A stretch of DNA of 64,000 bases from Thiohalocapsa sp. PB-PSB1 (GCA_016745215.1 CP050890.1:2728001-2792000); one strand, 5' to 3'; shown: positions 18,296 to 28,250, numbered from the stretch's first letter. Made by a program: numbers and translations. Notes: generated by a model not told the origin, from the sequence alone.

Positions 18296-18886
18296 CCCGA
18301 TGCGATCTTATCTAACGCCTGCTTGACCTTGACCATGCGCTATTCACGGGCGTTGTGCTCCACCTGCGCTTTCGATGTGCTGTGCACCCAGGGGATGCGC
18401 CCACTTTTCTCTATGATCTCGCTCATCATTCACAGGACCTGCGCTGGGGCGATTTCCGCGCCGTTGTGGTTTGGCACCAACTTGTCGAATAAGCGCGAAT
18501 AAGCGCGCAAGCCCAAGCGCTTCCATGTCGTATTTCACGAGTGGCAGGATTTCCACTGACTCGATTTTGATGTCCGTCGTATGTTCAAACCTCTCTGGTG
18601 GATAGAGGCTCGCAATCTGCTAAGGTTTGATGGGATTGCCTCGCTGGATTCGTCTATGCCCGCATCATGGTTTTCAATTCCAGTACCTGATGGCTTCGCT
18701 CTCGGATGCTGTGCCAGCTCCCGAACTGCTGCTCTTCCTTCATTGCGAAGTCACAATGGGGCTCGTGCGGAATGTTAGGTATACAGATCTTCAGAAAACG
18801 ACTCTAGCATGCAGACCCAAAATGATCGTTCAAAATCAATGAGCCGCGATTACGCAGCTCCAAGATTTTTTCTGAAAGACCATACC

Positions 18887-18937
18887 AAGGAGACATACCA
18901 GGGAGACATACCAGGGAGACATACCAGGGAAACCCCC
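18887..18937 (+). repeat. Short tandem repeat, about 14-bp unit
   Basis: GGAGACATACCAGG is repeated about four times with slight variation. No known role; it lies about 155 bases upstream of the CPCC-protein gene. Confidence 0.7.
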
Positions 18938-19092
18938 AGGGAGAAGAGAACATGCTCCTCATGATATGCGGGAGATGGTGGCGGTCCAGACGCAGCTTGA
19001 ACATTGTCGAGTGGATGGAACTTTTACTCGATTGGCTCCACCTGTAATTTAACCGTACCAAAACCATACACCGAGACAACCCTGGTAACCTC

Positions 19093-19482
19093 GTGACCGA
19101 TAAATATCCTTGTCCCTGCTGTGGCCACCTGGTGCATGACCAGGTGCCGGGTTTTCATCAGATTTGCCCAATCTGTGGCTGGGAGGATGATCTGACGCAA
19201 CTGCGGTTTCCACATATGCCTGGCAGCAGTAATACGGTCAGCCTGGCCGAGGCGCAGCAAAACTATCAGGACTATGGCGCTTCCGAACGGCGTAACCGCG
19301 ATCGTACGCGAATGCCAGTGGAGGGTGAGGGAATCGATGACAATTGGCGTCTGCTCGACCCGGCACGAGATAATATCGAGCAACCGGCACGTGGTATCAG
19401 CTATGCCGATTCTTATCCCTGGCCGGACACTACCGTGCTCTACTATTGGCGCGCTACCTACTGGCGGCGTCTGGCGAGTTGA
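19093..19482 (+). CDS. CPCC-type cysteine-rich protein
   Basis: A 129-residue protein from GTG 19093. It opens with YPCPCCGHLV and ICPICGWEDD, giving two CxxC-type metal-binding pairs, followed by L..A...Y..YG and a C-terminal aromatic tail. This matches the CPCC family of small putative zinc-binding proteins, often linked to contact-dependent inhibition immunity or toxin islands. No toxin partner is visible here; the next frame is an Uma2 remnant. Confidence 0.75.
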   Translation: MTDKYPCPCCGHLVHDQVPGFHQICPICGWEDDLTQLRFPHMPGSSNTVSLAEAQQNYQDYGASERRNRDRTRMPVEGEGIDDNWRLLDPARDNIEQPARGISYADSYPWPDTTVLYYWRATYWRRLAS

Positions 19483-19504
19483 ATCCGCAAGGGAGGATAC
19501 ATGC

Positions 19505-19890
19505 GATGCCCGAATCCGCTTTGGTTGCCCCTTGCTGTTTGCGGACAAGGGCGCGCAGATGGAGGTCTACCAAAATCTGATGCAAGTGCCGGAATACCGT
19601 CGGTTCGATCCGTTTAAGCCGGAGGAGAATACTGTATTTACGCTTCGCGACGGCCGTTGCCAACAGATCGAGTGGGCTGCAAACGGCGAGCTGGCTAGCC
19701 CGCTGCTGGGACTGCAATTGTAGCTCTGGACTGGCGGCCTCCGAGGTATCGAAGCCAAGTGGCTGCGCTGGGCGTATGCCGACGGCGAACTCCTGCCTAC
19801 CGGCGCGGAAGCTGAATAAGCCATCGCGAGCAGCAGCGCCGCCGCGCGAACGGCGAGCAAGTACGCGCCGACAGGGGCGAGCAGGCACTA
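19505..19890 (+). pseudogene. Uma2-family endonuclease remnant
   Basis: The frame reads MEVYQNLMQVPEYRRFDPFK, then DGRCQQIEWAANGELASPLLGLQL, an in-frame TAG (19721), and LWTGGLRGIEAKWLRWAYAD up to TAA 19816. V-x-E-Y-x-x-F-D-P and the G-L-x-L-x-L-W block are hallmarks of the C-terminal half of Uma2 (DUF820) PD-(D/E)XK proteins. The N-terminal catalytic half is missing and stops interrupt the rest. Confidence 0.6.
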
Positions 19891-20021
19891 GCACGGCCGC
19901 GCGCCTTATTGGGAGAACATCGCTGGGAGAACATCGCTAGCCGGATGCTTCTCTGACCAGTGCACGTCGCAAAACCCTGGGCGTGATTGCTTTTTCCATG
20001 GCCACCAAATGGAGGCGTCCA

Positions 20022-21170
20022 ATGCCAAGATTGAAAATCATTCTCGCGCCCAATGCCTTGAAAGGAAGCTGCATGGCGAGTTCGGCGGCCGCTGCAATGG
20101 CCGCCGGTGTCGTCCGTGCGGTGCCGGATGCCGAGCTGGTGCAGATACCAGTGGCGGACGGCGGCGACGGACTAGCCGATGTGGTGACCCATGCCCTGGG
20201 GGCGCGACCAAAGCGCTTTCGGGTTGCCGGGCCGCGCTTCGATCCACTGGATGCCGAACTGGCCTGGCTGCCGGACACACAAACCGCTGTTATCGAGATG
20301 GCGCTGGCCAGCGGCCTTGCCTTATTAGCCGAGACCGAGCGCGACCCAATGCGCACAACCACGCTGGGCACCGGCGAATTGATGCGTCATGCACTAGATT
20401 TGGGTGCGCGCACCCTGGTAGTCGGCATCGGCGGCAGCGCGACCAACGATGGCGGCATTGGCATGGCCGCGGCGCTCGGTTATCGGTTTCTGGATCGAGC
20501 CGGGGAGCCAGTCGATCCGGTGGGAGGTCATCTGGCGCAGATCGATCGCATCGATGCGGCGGAGGTCGATGCCCGTCTCGCCGATGTGCGTGTCGAGGCC
20601 ATCTGCGATGTGGATAATCCGCTAATCGGCACTCAGGGTGCGGCGCGGGTTTATGCTCCGCAGAAGGGCGCCGATGCGCAGCAGGTGGCATTACTCGATA
20701 CCGGTCTGGCACACTTGGCGGATGTGATCGCGCGTGATCTTGGCATTGACACGCGCGATCTCCCCGGCGCCGGTGCCGCGGGCGGTCTGGGCGCCGGTCT
20801 GCTCGCTTTTTGCGGCGCCGCATTACGACCTGGTGCCGATGTGGTGCTGGATCTGGTCGGTCTGGAGCGACACCTGGCTGGGGCTGACCTGGTGCTGACC
20901 GCCGAGGGCCGAATCGATGGCCAGACCCGCTTTGGCAAGGCACCAGGCGCGGTGGCCGCTCATGCCGCCCGGCTGGGTGTTCCGTGCATCGCCATTGCCG
21001 GCAGCGTCGGCGACGACGCGGATGCATTGCATCCGGCCGGTATGCATGCGTTGTTTAGTCTTTGCCCCGGTCCGATCAGCCTGGAGGATGCGCAAAGCCA
21101 AAGCGAGATGCTGCTGGCCCGGACCGCAGAGCAGGTGGTGCGCGCGTTTCTGGCTGGAAAATCAAGGTAG
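20022..21170 (+). CDS. glxK: Glycerate kinase (GlxK/GarK family)
   Basis: ATG 20022 is chosen because GGAGG (20011-20015) lies at ideal distance; an upstream GTG at 19983 is less likely. The 382-residue protein begins KIILAPNALKGSCMASSAAA and contains PVADGGDGLADV, GIGGSATNDGGIGMAAALG and LTAEGRIDGQT, the signature blocks of type-1 glycerate kinases. These phosphorylate D-glycerate to 2-phosphoglycerate, feeding glycolate/glyoxylate carbon into central metabolism. That fits a neighbourhood with isocitrate lyase and an autotrophic, photorespiration-exposed lifestyle. It appears monocistronic. Confidence 0.93.
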   Translation: MPRLKIILAPNALKGSCMASSAAAAMAAGVVRAVPDAELVQIPVADGGDGLADVVTHALGARPKRFRVAGPRFDPLDAELAWLPDTQTAVIEMALASGLALLAETERDPMRTTTLGTGELMRHALDLGARTLVVGIGGSATNDGGIGMAAALGYRFLDRAGEPVDPVGGHLAQIDRIDAAEVDARLADVRVEAICDVDNPLIGTQGAARVYAPQKGADAQQVALLDTGLAHLADVIARDLGIDTRDLPGAGAAGGLGAGLLAFCGAALRPGADVVLDLVGLERHLAGADLVLTAEGRIDGQTRFGKAPGAVAAHAARLGVPCIAIAGSVGDDADALHPAGMHALFSLCPGPISLEDAQSQSEMLLARTAEQVVRAFLAGKSR

Positions 21171-21201
21171 CACGGAGGGGAGTGCAGGCGGCACTATGCT
21201 A

Positions 21202-21443
21202 GGCTGTCGAAATCTGCCGTCTCACTAGAACAAGAGCTTCCCGGTTTTTGGGTGCTTAGTCGGTGTCGGTGTCGAGGTCGGAATTAGGGATTGGTATCGA
21301 GCTAGCTATTTTGATCGATGAGCGGATTCGATTCCGATTCCGATAGCGACCCCGACACCGATTAGGCTTCCCCAGTGCGTTCGATGATGCAATCCAAGAC
21401 CCGGAATCGGTTTGGCATCAAAACTCAGGACATTTCGACAGCC
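21202..21443 (-). mobile_element. MITE-B copy 1 (242 bp)
   Basis: The termini GGCTGTCGAAAT and ATTTCGACAGCC are exact inverted repeats. CTAG is formed across both ends, consistent with a CTAG-type target. The interior holds GGAATC/GATTCC-type runs and no ORF. Orientation is opposite to copies at 28814 and 34757. Confidence 0.8.
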
Positions 21444-21446
21444 TAG

Positions 21447-21873
21447 GCTAGGGCCAATGCATCCCTCTTCTCTGCGTTCTCTGCGGCGAATCAAACTTCA
21501 TTCTGGTGGAATAATTGAACATGCTGCGCAGGCAGCATCCGCAAGACGGCTCTGGTGCAGTAAGCGAGCCGGCATGGACAACGGGCATAATTAGGAAGAT
21601 TGTAAATCAACCCCACTGCAATTAATTTTTATCAATAGCCAGCATTGAAATAATTGCATGTTCAAATATTTTCATGATAGATAAGGTTCCGCATCAAGAC
21701 CGACAAGTACGGTCATCTATTTGCCGCTCCCGAACCCCGCGACAAGCGAGCCCTCTTTTCGCTGGGCCGACCTGATCTGGACCAGCTTATCTGGACTAGA
21801 TGGCCGAGCCGACTGCTCGCCTACTTGCCGATCGGGACGGCACGGAATAATTCATACCATTGTGGAGATTGCC
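21447..21873. other. Leader region of aceA
   Basis: It begins with one copy of the GCAGAGA dispersed repeat (21464-21500). An AT-rich stretch then follows (21610-21690) in which a promoter is plausible, though I cannot assign boxes with confidence. A possible in-frame extension of aceA upstream of 21874 (21721-21873) does not look like protein. Confidence 0.4.
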
Positions 21874-23190
21874 ATGACTTCGAACCCCACCCGCGCTCAG
21901 CAGATCCAAGCCCTCGAGAAGGATTGGGCGGAAAATCCTCGTTGGAACGACGTTGTTCGTGGCTACAGTGCAGCTGACGTCGTACGTCTGCGCGGCAGTC
22001 TCCAACCTGAATATACCTATGCTCGCCGCGGTGCCGAAAAGCTCTGGAGTCTGGTGCACGGCGATGCCAAAAAGGGCTATGTCAACTGCATGGGTGCAAT
22101 CACTGCCGGCCAGGCGATGCAGCAGGCCAAGGCTGGTGTCGAGGCCATCTATCTGTCCGGTTGGCAGGTCGCCGCGGATGGCAACACCTCCGAGACCATG
22201 TACCCGGACCAGTCGCTGTATGCCTATGACTCGGTGCCGACCATGGTGCGGCGAATCAACAATACCTTCAAGCGCGCCGACGAGATCCAATGGTCGAAAG
22301 AGATCGGTCCCGGCGATGAAGGCTATATCGACTACTTCTTACCCATCGTTGCAGATGCCGAGGCCGGTTTCGGCGGCGTGCTGAATGCCTTCGAACTGAT
22401 GAAGAACATGATCGGTGCCGGCGCTTCCGGCGTGCATTTCGAAGATCAGCTTGCGGCTGTGAAAAAATGTGGCCACATGGGCGGCAAGGTGCTGGTGCCG
22501 ACATCAGAGGCGGTGCAAAAGCTGGTCGCCGCCCGCCTGGCCGCGGATGTTACCGGCGTGCCGACTCTGTTGCTGGCGCGCACCGATGCCGAGGCAGCCA
22601 ATCTGCTGACCTCCGATGTCGATGCAAACGACCAACCCTTCCTGACCGGCACGCGGACAAGCGAGGGCTTTTATCAGGTCAACAACGGTGCGGAACAGGC
22701 CATCAGCCGCGGCCTCGCCTACGCGCCCTATGCCGATCTGGTCTGGTGCGAGACGGGTACCCCGGATCTGGGTTTTGCGCGCGAGTTTGCGCAGGCCGTG
22801 TTGGCGAAGAACCCGAACAAACTGTTGGCTTATAACTGCTCGCCGTCGTTCAACTGGAAGAAAAATCTCGACGATGCCACCATCGCCAAGTTCCAGGACG
22901 AATTGGCCGACATGGGCTACAAGTATCAGTTCATCACCCTGGCCGGCATCCACAATATGTGGTACAACATGTTCGACCTGGCCTATGACTATGCCCGCGG
23001 CGAGGGCATGAAGCACTATGTTGAGAAGGTGCAGGAGCCGGAGTTCGGTGCCCGCGATCGTGGCTACACCTTCGTTTCCCATCAGCAGGAGGTCGGCGCC
23101 GGATACTTCGACGATGTCACCACCACCATCCAGGGCGGTGCCTCGTCGGTGACGGCACTGACCGGCTCGACGGAAGAAGAGCAGTTCTAA
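21874..23190 (+). CDS. aceA: Isocitrate lyase
   Basis: ATG 21874 has GGAG 7-10 bases upstream and gives 438 residues, the normal bacterial length. The protein carries GYVNCMGAITAGQAMQQ, LSGWQVAADGN and the catalytic KKCGHMGGKVLVPTSEA with the active-site Cys. It splits isocitrate to glyoxylate and succinate in the glyoxylate cycle. aceK follows two genes later, so both ends of the isocitrate branch point are encoded together. Malate synthase is not in the window. Confidence 0.97.
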   Translation: MTSNPTRAQQIQALEKDWAENPRWNDVVRGYSAADVVRLRGSLQPEYTYARRGAEKLWSLVHGDAKKGYVNCMGAITAGQAMQQAKAGVEAIYLSGWQVAADGNTSETMYPDQSLYAYDSVPTMVRRINNTFKRADEIQWSKEIGPGDEGYIDYFLPIVADAEAGFGGVLNAFELMKNMIGAGASGVHFEDQLAAVKKCGHMGGKVLVPTSEAVQKLVAARLAADVTGVPTLLLARTDAEAANLLTSDVDANDQPFLTGTRTSEGFYQVNNGAEQAISRGLAYAPYADLVWCETGTPDLGFAREFAQAVLAKNPNKLLAYNCSPSFNWKKNLDDATIAKFQDELADMGYKYQFITLAGIHNMWYNMFDLAYDYARGEGMKHYVEKVQEPEFGARDRGYTFVSHQQEVGAGYFDDVTTTIQGGASSVTALTGSTEEEQF

Positions 23191-23519
23191 GGCGACTTCT
23201 GTCGACAAATCTACCGCCTGGCTTGTCTTCTCGTCCGGCATCGACGTTGCGGCAACCCGCTCATAGGGCGACCATGGGCGAGTTGCCGCTTCGCAAAGGC
23301 GAACGAGAATCCGGCGCCAGTTGGTACGTTTCCATCCAGCAATCGCCCAAGATCGCAGCTGTGGGATAACGCTTCTGATTTTGCGATTCCAGGTAGCAAT
23401 TTTAGGACTGGGTCTCCAAGGCCCTTGCTTGCAATGACCGGATCGCCATCGTCACCGCGCCGCTGATCGCATCCAAACCAATCGACTCGAAACCATATCG
23501 ACCCAAAAGGCCCGCCATT
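23191..23519. other. Intergenic space between aceA and rraA
   Basis: About 330 bases. No gene or clear terminator is seen. A separate promoter for rraA is possible. Confidence 0.35.
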
Positions 23520-24023
23520 GTGAGCATAACCTTCAGCACCGCCGATCTCTATGACCAGTTCGAGGAGCAACTCGGCGTTTGCGAGCCGATCTTTGCGGAT
23601 TTCGGCGGGCGCGAGGCGTTCTTTGGCCAAACGGTGACGGTCAAGTGTTTTGAAGACAACTCCCGCATCAAGGAGATGTTGGCGCAGCCAGGTCAGGGCA
23701 GGGTACTGGTAGCGGATGCGGGCGGCTCCGTACGTTGTGCGATGCTCGGCGATCTGATCGCCGAGAGCGCTGTGGACAATGGTTGGGCCGGTGTCATCAT
23801 CGATGGCTGCGTGCGTGACAGCGCGCGCCTGGCAGAGCTGGATCTGGGCATCAAAGCCCTGGCAACCATACCGCGCAAGAGCACCCGCCGGGGCGAAGGC
23901 CAGGTGGATCTGCCGATTGATGTCGCCGGGGTGCGCATCAACCCCGGCAACTGGATATATTGTGACGTTGACGGCATCCTGGTGGCGGAACAGGAACTGC
24001 CATTGCCGAATGATCTGGGCTGA
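23520..24023 (+). CDS. rraA: RraA-family protein (RNase E inhibitor / HMG aldolase fold)
   Basis: A 167-residue protein starting at GTG 23520 (MSITFSTADLYDQFEEQLGV). FGGREAFFGQTVTVKCFEDN, VDNGWAGVIIDGCVRDSARL and PGNWIYCDVDGILVA match RraA. This fold includes inhibitors of RNase E activity and 4-hydroxy-4-methyl-2-oxoglutarate/oxaloacetate aldolases. The G-C-V-R-D motif supports the aldolase-type metal site, so sequence alone does not decide between roles. It lies 50 bp before aceK. Confidence 0.88.
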   Translation: MSITFSTADLYDQFEEQLGVCEPIFADFGGREAFFGQTVTVKCFEDNSRIKEMLAQPGQGRVLVADAGGSVRCAMLGDLIAESAVDNGWAGVIIDGCVRDSARLAELDLGIKALATIPRKSTRRGEGQVDLPIDVAGVRINPGNWIYCDVDGILVAEQELPLPNDLG

Positions 24024-24073
24024 CCAGCGTGCAGCTTGCAGCAGCCCGATGATGACAACAAGCATCCTTCAGC

Positions 24074-25861
24074 ATGGCCTGGGTTGAAGCCAAGCGCCTG
24101 GCCGAGGCATTCCTCGATGGCTTTGACGGCCATTACCGCCTGTTTCGTGAAATCACTTCCGGGGCTCGTTGGCGTTTCGAGCAAGGGGATTGGGTTGCCG
24201 CACAATGTGCCGCGCGTGAACGGATCGGCTTTTACGACCAACGTGTCATCGAAACCACCGCCAAGTTACGCCGGGACTTTCAACTGCGCAGCCCAGAGGA
24301 TCAGCTCTGGCAGCGGGTCAAAGTGGAGTATGCACGTCTGCTGCCCCAGCATCACCAGCCCGAATTGGCCGAAACCTTTTACAATTCGGTGTTCTGCCGA
24401 TTGTTCGACCGGCGCTATTACAACAACGCCTACATCTTCGTTTGGCCGATGCTGTCCACGGAGCATCTGGAAGCGGAGGTACCGATCTTTCGACCCTACT
24501 ATCCGGCACGCGACGGTTTCGCCCGGGTGCTTTGGGTCCTGTTGGAAGATCTGAACTTCGGTTTGCCGTTTCTCTATCGGCGGCGCGATATTCGCAATTT
24601 GATGCGCGCGATTCGCGAGCGCTTGCCGGCGAATCGAGCTCGGCAGCAGAATTTCCAGCTGCTGGTGCTCTCCGAACCGTTCTTTCGCAACAAGGCCGCC
24701 TATGTGATCGGCAAGGTGGTCAACGGGGCCGAACAGGTTCCGTTTGTGATTCCGATCATGAATCATCAGGACCAACGGGATGCGCAAGGGAGCCCCGGCG
24801 ATGGCAACCAGAGTTCCGGCGGCCTGTATGTCGATGGCCTGTTGACCGGTGAGGATGATATTTCCAACATCTTCAGCTTTTCCCGCGCTTATTTCATGGT
24901 CGACACCGAGGTGCCGGCGGCGGTAGTCGATTTTTTACGCCCGCTGATGCGCTACAAGGGCAAAGCCGAGCTGTACACCGCCATCGGCTTGCAGAAGTTC
25001 GGCAAGGCCGAGTTTTACCGGGATTTTTTGAAGCATCTACGGTATTCCAGCGATGAGTTCACCGTCGCGCCGGGCATTCGCGGCATGGTCATGTGCGTGT
25101 TCATGCTGCCGTCCTTTCCGTATGTGTTCAAGGTGATCAAAGACCATTTCCCGCCGCCCAAGGAAATGACCCGGGAGCAGGTCAAGCAGAAGTATCTGAT
25201 GGTCAAGCTGCACGATCGTGTCGGCCGCATGGCCGATTCCTGGGAATATTCCCATGTTGCTTTTCCGCGCGAGCGTTTTTCTGATGAACTCATCACCCTG
25301 TTGCGCGAGGAATGTGCCGGCAGTATTGAACAGTCCGGCGACCAGCTCATTATCAAGCATCTGTACATCGAGCGGCGCATGTCGCCGCTGAACATCTATC
25401 TGGGCAGCGCCAACGACGACGAAATCGTGCATGCCGCCGCCGAATATGGCGATGCGATCAAGCAACTCGCCGCCGCCAATATCTTCCCCGGCGATTTCTT
25501 GTTCAAAAACTTCGGCGTCACCCGCCACGGTCGCGTGGTGTTTTACGACTATGACGAAATCTGCTATCTGACCGAATGTCGCTTTCGGGACATTCCGCCC
25601 CCGCCATTCCCGGAGATGGAGTTTTCCGAAGATGTCTGGTACACAGCCGCGCCTGGCGATGTGTTTCCGGAAGAATTCGAAACCTTCCTGCTGACCGAAC
25701 CTCGTTTCCGCAAGGCATTTCGAAAATTGCATCGGGAGATTTTCGACCCGGCCTGGTGGCGCGAACGCCAGCAAGCGATTCAGCAAGGCGTTGTCGAAGA
25801 TGTGTTTCCCTATTCCCCAGAGAAACGTTTCAATCAACAACCGGCGGATCGGGCAGGCTGA
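24074..25861 (+). CDS. aceK: Isocitrate dehydrogenase kinase/phosphatase
   Basis: A 595-residue protein matching AceK along its length: the N-terminal regulatory half (FLDGFDGHYRLFREITSGA), then the kinase-like half with MLPSFPYVFKVIKDHFPPPK, IFPGDFLFKNFGVTRHGR and the metal-binding VFYDYDEICYL. It reversibly phosphorylates isocitrate dehydrogenase and so diverts isocitrate to isocitrate lyase when acetate or storage carbon is used. ATG 24074 lies 50 bases after rraA. Confidence 0.96.
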   Translation: MAWVEAKRLAEAFLDGFDGHYRLFREITSGARWRFEQGDWVAAQCAARERIGFYDQRVIETTAKLRRDFQLRSPEDQLWQRVKVEYARLLPQHHQPELAETFYNSVFCRLFDRRYYNNAYIFVWPMLSTEHLEAEVPIFRPYYPARDGFARVLWVLLEDLNFGLPFLYRRRDIRNLMRAIRERLPANRARQQNFQLLVLSEPFFRNKAAYVIGKVVNGAEQVPFVIPIMNHQDQRDAQGSPGDGNQSSGGLYVDGLLTGEDDISNIFSFSRAYFMVDTEVPAAVVDFLRPLMRYKGKAELYTAIGLQKFGKAEFYRDFLKHLRYSSDEFTVAPGIRGMVMCVFMLPSFPYVFKVIKDHFPPPKEMTREQVKQKYLMVKLHDRVGRMADSWEYSHVAFPRERFSDELITLLREECAGSIEQSGDQLIIKHLYIERRMSPLNIYLGSANDDEIVHAAAEYGDAIKQLAAANIFPGDFLFKNFGVTRHGRVVFYDYDEICYLTECRFRDIPPPPFPEMEFSEDVWYTAAPGDVFPEEFETFLLTEPRFRKAFRKLHREIFDPAWWRERQQAIQQGVVEDVFPYSPEKRFNQQPADRAG

Positions 25862-25862
25862 T

Positions 25863-26285
25863 TCAGCCCAGCACGTGTTCGTAGGCCAAACGCAATAATT
25901 CCAATTCCGTAGACGGCAGGCCGCGCGCCTGGGTCAGATCGATGAATGCCGCGCCAACATGATGAGCGGCTTCGAACGGCGGATCGATACTGACGAAATG
26001 AGCCAGATGCACATCGCCGGCCGTATCGTCGGCAACTACCCGGCAGCGGAATCCCAAGTCCGATTCCAGACTCCCGCGCGGCAATTTGAGCCGGTTTTCG
26101 GCATTGCGCAACAGCATGCCCGGATGCGTGGTCAAGGTGCTGTCGTCGTCACCCCGCGTCGGGTCCAGCAGCGCGTCCTCGGGCAACGCGTCGATTCCGC
26201 AAATGCCACCGTGGCCGTGTCGCAGGAAACGTGTTCGGGCGCTGGTGGATTGCTTGTGATAGAGGATCAGATAGCCGCTGTTCAT
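25863..26285 (-). CDS. Conserved hypothetical protein
   Basis: A 140-residue protein from ATG 26285 (MNSGYLILYHKQSTSARTRF). It contains Asp/Glu-rich loops and a C-terminal helix, with no signal peptide or membrane helix. I recognise no family. It is convergent with aceK (1 bp apart) and lies downstream of another small unknown gene and dadA on the same strand, possibly as one transcript. Confidence 0.6.
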   Translation of the reverse strand: MNSGYLILYHKQSTSARTRFLRHGHGGICGIDALPEDALLDPTRGDDDSTLTTHPGMLLRNAENRLKLPRGSLESDLGFRCRVVADDTAGDVHLAHFVSIDPPFEAAHHVGAAFIDLTQARGLPSTELELLRLAYEHVLG

Positions 26286-26377
26286 TGTTGTTGCTCCGGT
26301 GTGCAGGGTTTTGGGGGGATGCCGCGAGCGTGCCGAACCAATCCAATCGATCCAATCGGTCCATGCAGGCGGTCTGT

Positions 26378-26773
26378 TCAATCGGTGGGTTGGTCGGCAT
26401 CTTCGATCATCGATAACAGCCGAGGTTCGCAACACAGCTGGTTGTCGCGGCCCCAAGCCTCGATCGCCTCGACAAACAGGCTGGGATCGGTGGGATGCGG
26501 CTTGGCGATGTCGTGTTCAGCAAAAAAGCTGCCGTCGCCGTGAAACAGCAGCATACCGATGCGATACCCATGCCGATCATGCCATTCTCCCAGCAGGCTT
26601 TCGGAGCCTGAAGCCGGATCGGATTCGAGCCGATAGGCCGCCGTGCCGGCATCGGCCGCGGGCAGGTCATTTGTGCCGAAGCCGAGTTTGGCCGTCTCGG
26701 TGCGCAATGCGTTGCAGAGCGTCTCGGCGAGCGGGCGGCAATCAGCGAGGCGTTGTTTGAGGGCGTTCATCAT
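26378..26773 (-). CDS. Conserved hypothetical protein
   Basis: About 131 residues starting at the Met pair at 26773 (MMNALKQRLADCRPLAETLC). The protein has an alternating beta pattern (YRIGMLLFHGDGSFFAEHDI) and an acidic C-terminus. No family recognised. It is 92 bp upstream of the previous gene and 210 bp downstream of dadA on the same strand. Confidence 0.6.
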   Translation of the reverse strand: MMNALKQRLADCRPLAETLCNALRTETAKLGFGTNDLPAADAGTAAYRLESDPASGSESLLGEWHDRHGYRIGMLLFHGDGSFFAEHDIAKPHPTDPSLFVEAIEAWGRDNQLCCEPRLLSMIEDADQPTD

Positions 26774-26984
26774 CGAGTGGTTCAATGGGCTGAATATGAA
26801 ATGCAAGCACGCCGCGTACCAGCTCGATCCGTTTTACGATGAGCTACTTGTTAATTCCTTTCAATCAGTCGGTTGCTGTTTTTATGCCAGCATGATGCAG
26901 GACCCGTGGCAATCCTGTTGTGGGAAATGCGACAAGCAGATACTAGATTGCCTCCAGATCGCCCAAAAACTAGATCGCGCACTC

Positions 26985-28250
26985 TCATCCCGACCAGCGA
27001 CGATAGCGTTGCAATGTCAGTCCATCCAAATCCAGTTCCGGGGTGTGGCCTCTGATCAGATCGGCGAGCAGCCGGCTGGAGCCGCAGGACATAGTCCAGC
27101 CCAAAGTGCCGTGACCAGTGTTCAGGTAGAGGTTTGGGTAGCGCGTTGGACCAAGCACTGGTGTGCCGTCCGGGGTCATCGGGCGCAAGCCGGCCCAGAA
27201 ACTGGCGCGGGTCAGGTCGCCGCCGTCCGGAAATAGGTCCGAGACCACATGGGCAATGGTGTCGCGACGTTGTTGCGGCAGGCTCGCATCGAAGCCATTG
27301 AGTTCCGCGGTGCCAGCCACGCGAATGCGCTCGCCCAGCCGCGTGATGGCCACCTTATGGGTCTCGTCCATAATGGTTGAACGTGGCGCGGCATCCGTAT
27401 TGACGATCGGCATGGTCAATGAGTAGCCTTTGACCGGATACACCGGCAGATCGATACCAAGCGGGCGCAGCAGCGCCGTAGAATAGCTGCCCAGCGCCAG
27501 CACGTACAGATCGCCGTCGATGCGTCCCTGGTCGGTTTGCACACCGGTGATACGCCCATCCTGGGTGGCCAGTTCCTGCACCTTGACGCCAAAATGGAAT
27601 CTGGCACCCTGCTCGCTGGCGATACGGCTCAGCGCGTCGGTAAACGCGAAGCAGTCGCCAGTCTCGTCTAGTGGTAACCGCAATCCGCCGGCGATCTTGT
27701 TTCGCACCCGAGCCAGGGCCGGTTCGTTATCGATGCAGCCGTCCGTATCGAGCAGTTCATGGGGTATGCCGCTTTCGGCCAGGATATCCATATCCCGATG
27801 CGCGTGCTGCACCTGCTTGCGGGTGCGGAACAATTGCAATGTACCCAAGCGGCGTTCGTCGTAGCGGACACCGGTTGCTTCGCGTAACTCGGCAAAGGCG
27901 CGCCGGCTGTATTCGGCGATGCGTAACATACGGCCCTTGTTCAGCGTATAACGGGCGCTGGTGCAATTGCGCAGCAGCATCAGCAGGAAGCGGAGCATTG
28001 ACCAATCCATACGTGGATTGATGACCAACGGCGAGTGTTTCGACAGCAGCCACTTGATCGCTTTGAACGGAACCCCCGGGGCTGCCCAGGGGGCGGCGTA
28101 GCCCGGCGACACCTGTCCGGCGTTGGCAAAGCTGGTTTCTAGACCGGCGCTGGCCCTGCGCTCGAGCACGCTGACCTGCTGGCCAAGTCGGGCGAGATAG
28201 TACGCGGTGGTCGTGCCGATAACGCCACTGCCGATTACGATCACGTGCAT
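26985..28250 (-). CDS. dadA: D-amino-acid dehydrogenase small subunit-like FAD oxidoreductase
   Basis: A 421-residue DAO-superfamily protein. The N-terminal dinucleotide-binding motif is HVIVIGSGVIGTTTAYYLAR, followed by ETSFANAGQVSPGYAAPWAAPG, which is diagnostic of DadA. The C-terminus has the second FAD-contacting block (LYLNTGHGTLGWTMSCGSS). DadA oxidises D-amino acids, chiefly D-alanine, passing electrons to the quinone pool. Length and motifs are complete. Confidence 0.92.
   Translation of the reverse strand: MHVIVIGSGVIGTTTAYYLARLGQQVSVLERRASAGLETSFANAGQVSPGYAAPWAAPGVPFKAIKWLLSKHSPLVINPRMDWSMLRFLLMLLRNCTSARYTLNKGRMLRIAEYSRRAFAELREATGVRYDERRLGTLQLFRTRKQVQHAHRDMDILAESGIPHELLDTDGCIDNEPALARVRNKIAGGLRLPLDETGDCFAFTDALSRIASEQGARFHFGVKVQELATQDGRITGVQTDQGRIDGDLYVLALGSYSTALLRPLGIDLPVYPVKGYSLTMPIVNTDAAPRSTIMDETHKVAITRLGERIRVAGTAELNGFDASLPQQRRDTIAHVVSDLFPDGGDLTRASFWAGLRPMTPDGTPVLGPTRYPNLYLNTGHGTLGWTMSCGSSRLLADLIRGHTPELDLDGLTLQRYRRWSG

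Noticed and set aside
18320..18556. Minus-strand ORF starting MEILPLVKYDMEALGLARLF
   Set aside because: Looks partly protein-like but I could not link it to any family, and it lies in repeat-rich relic DNA.
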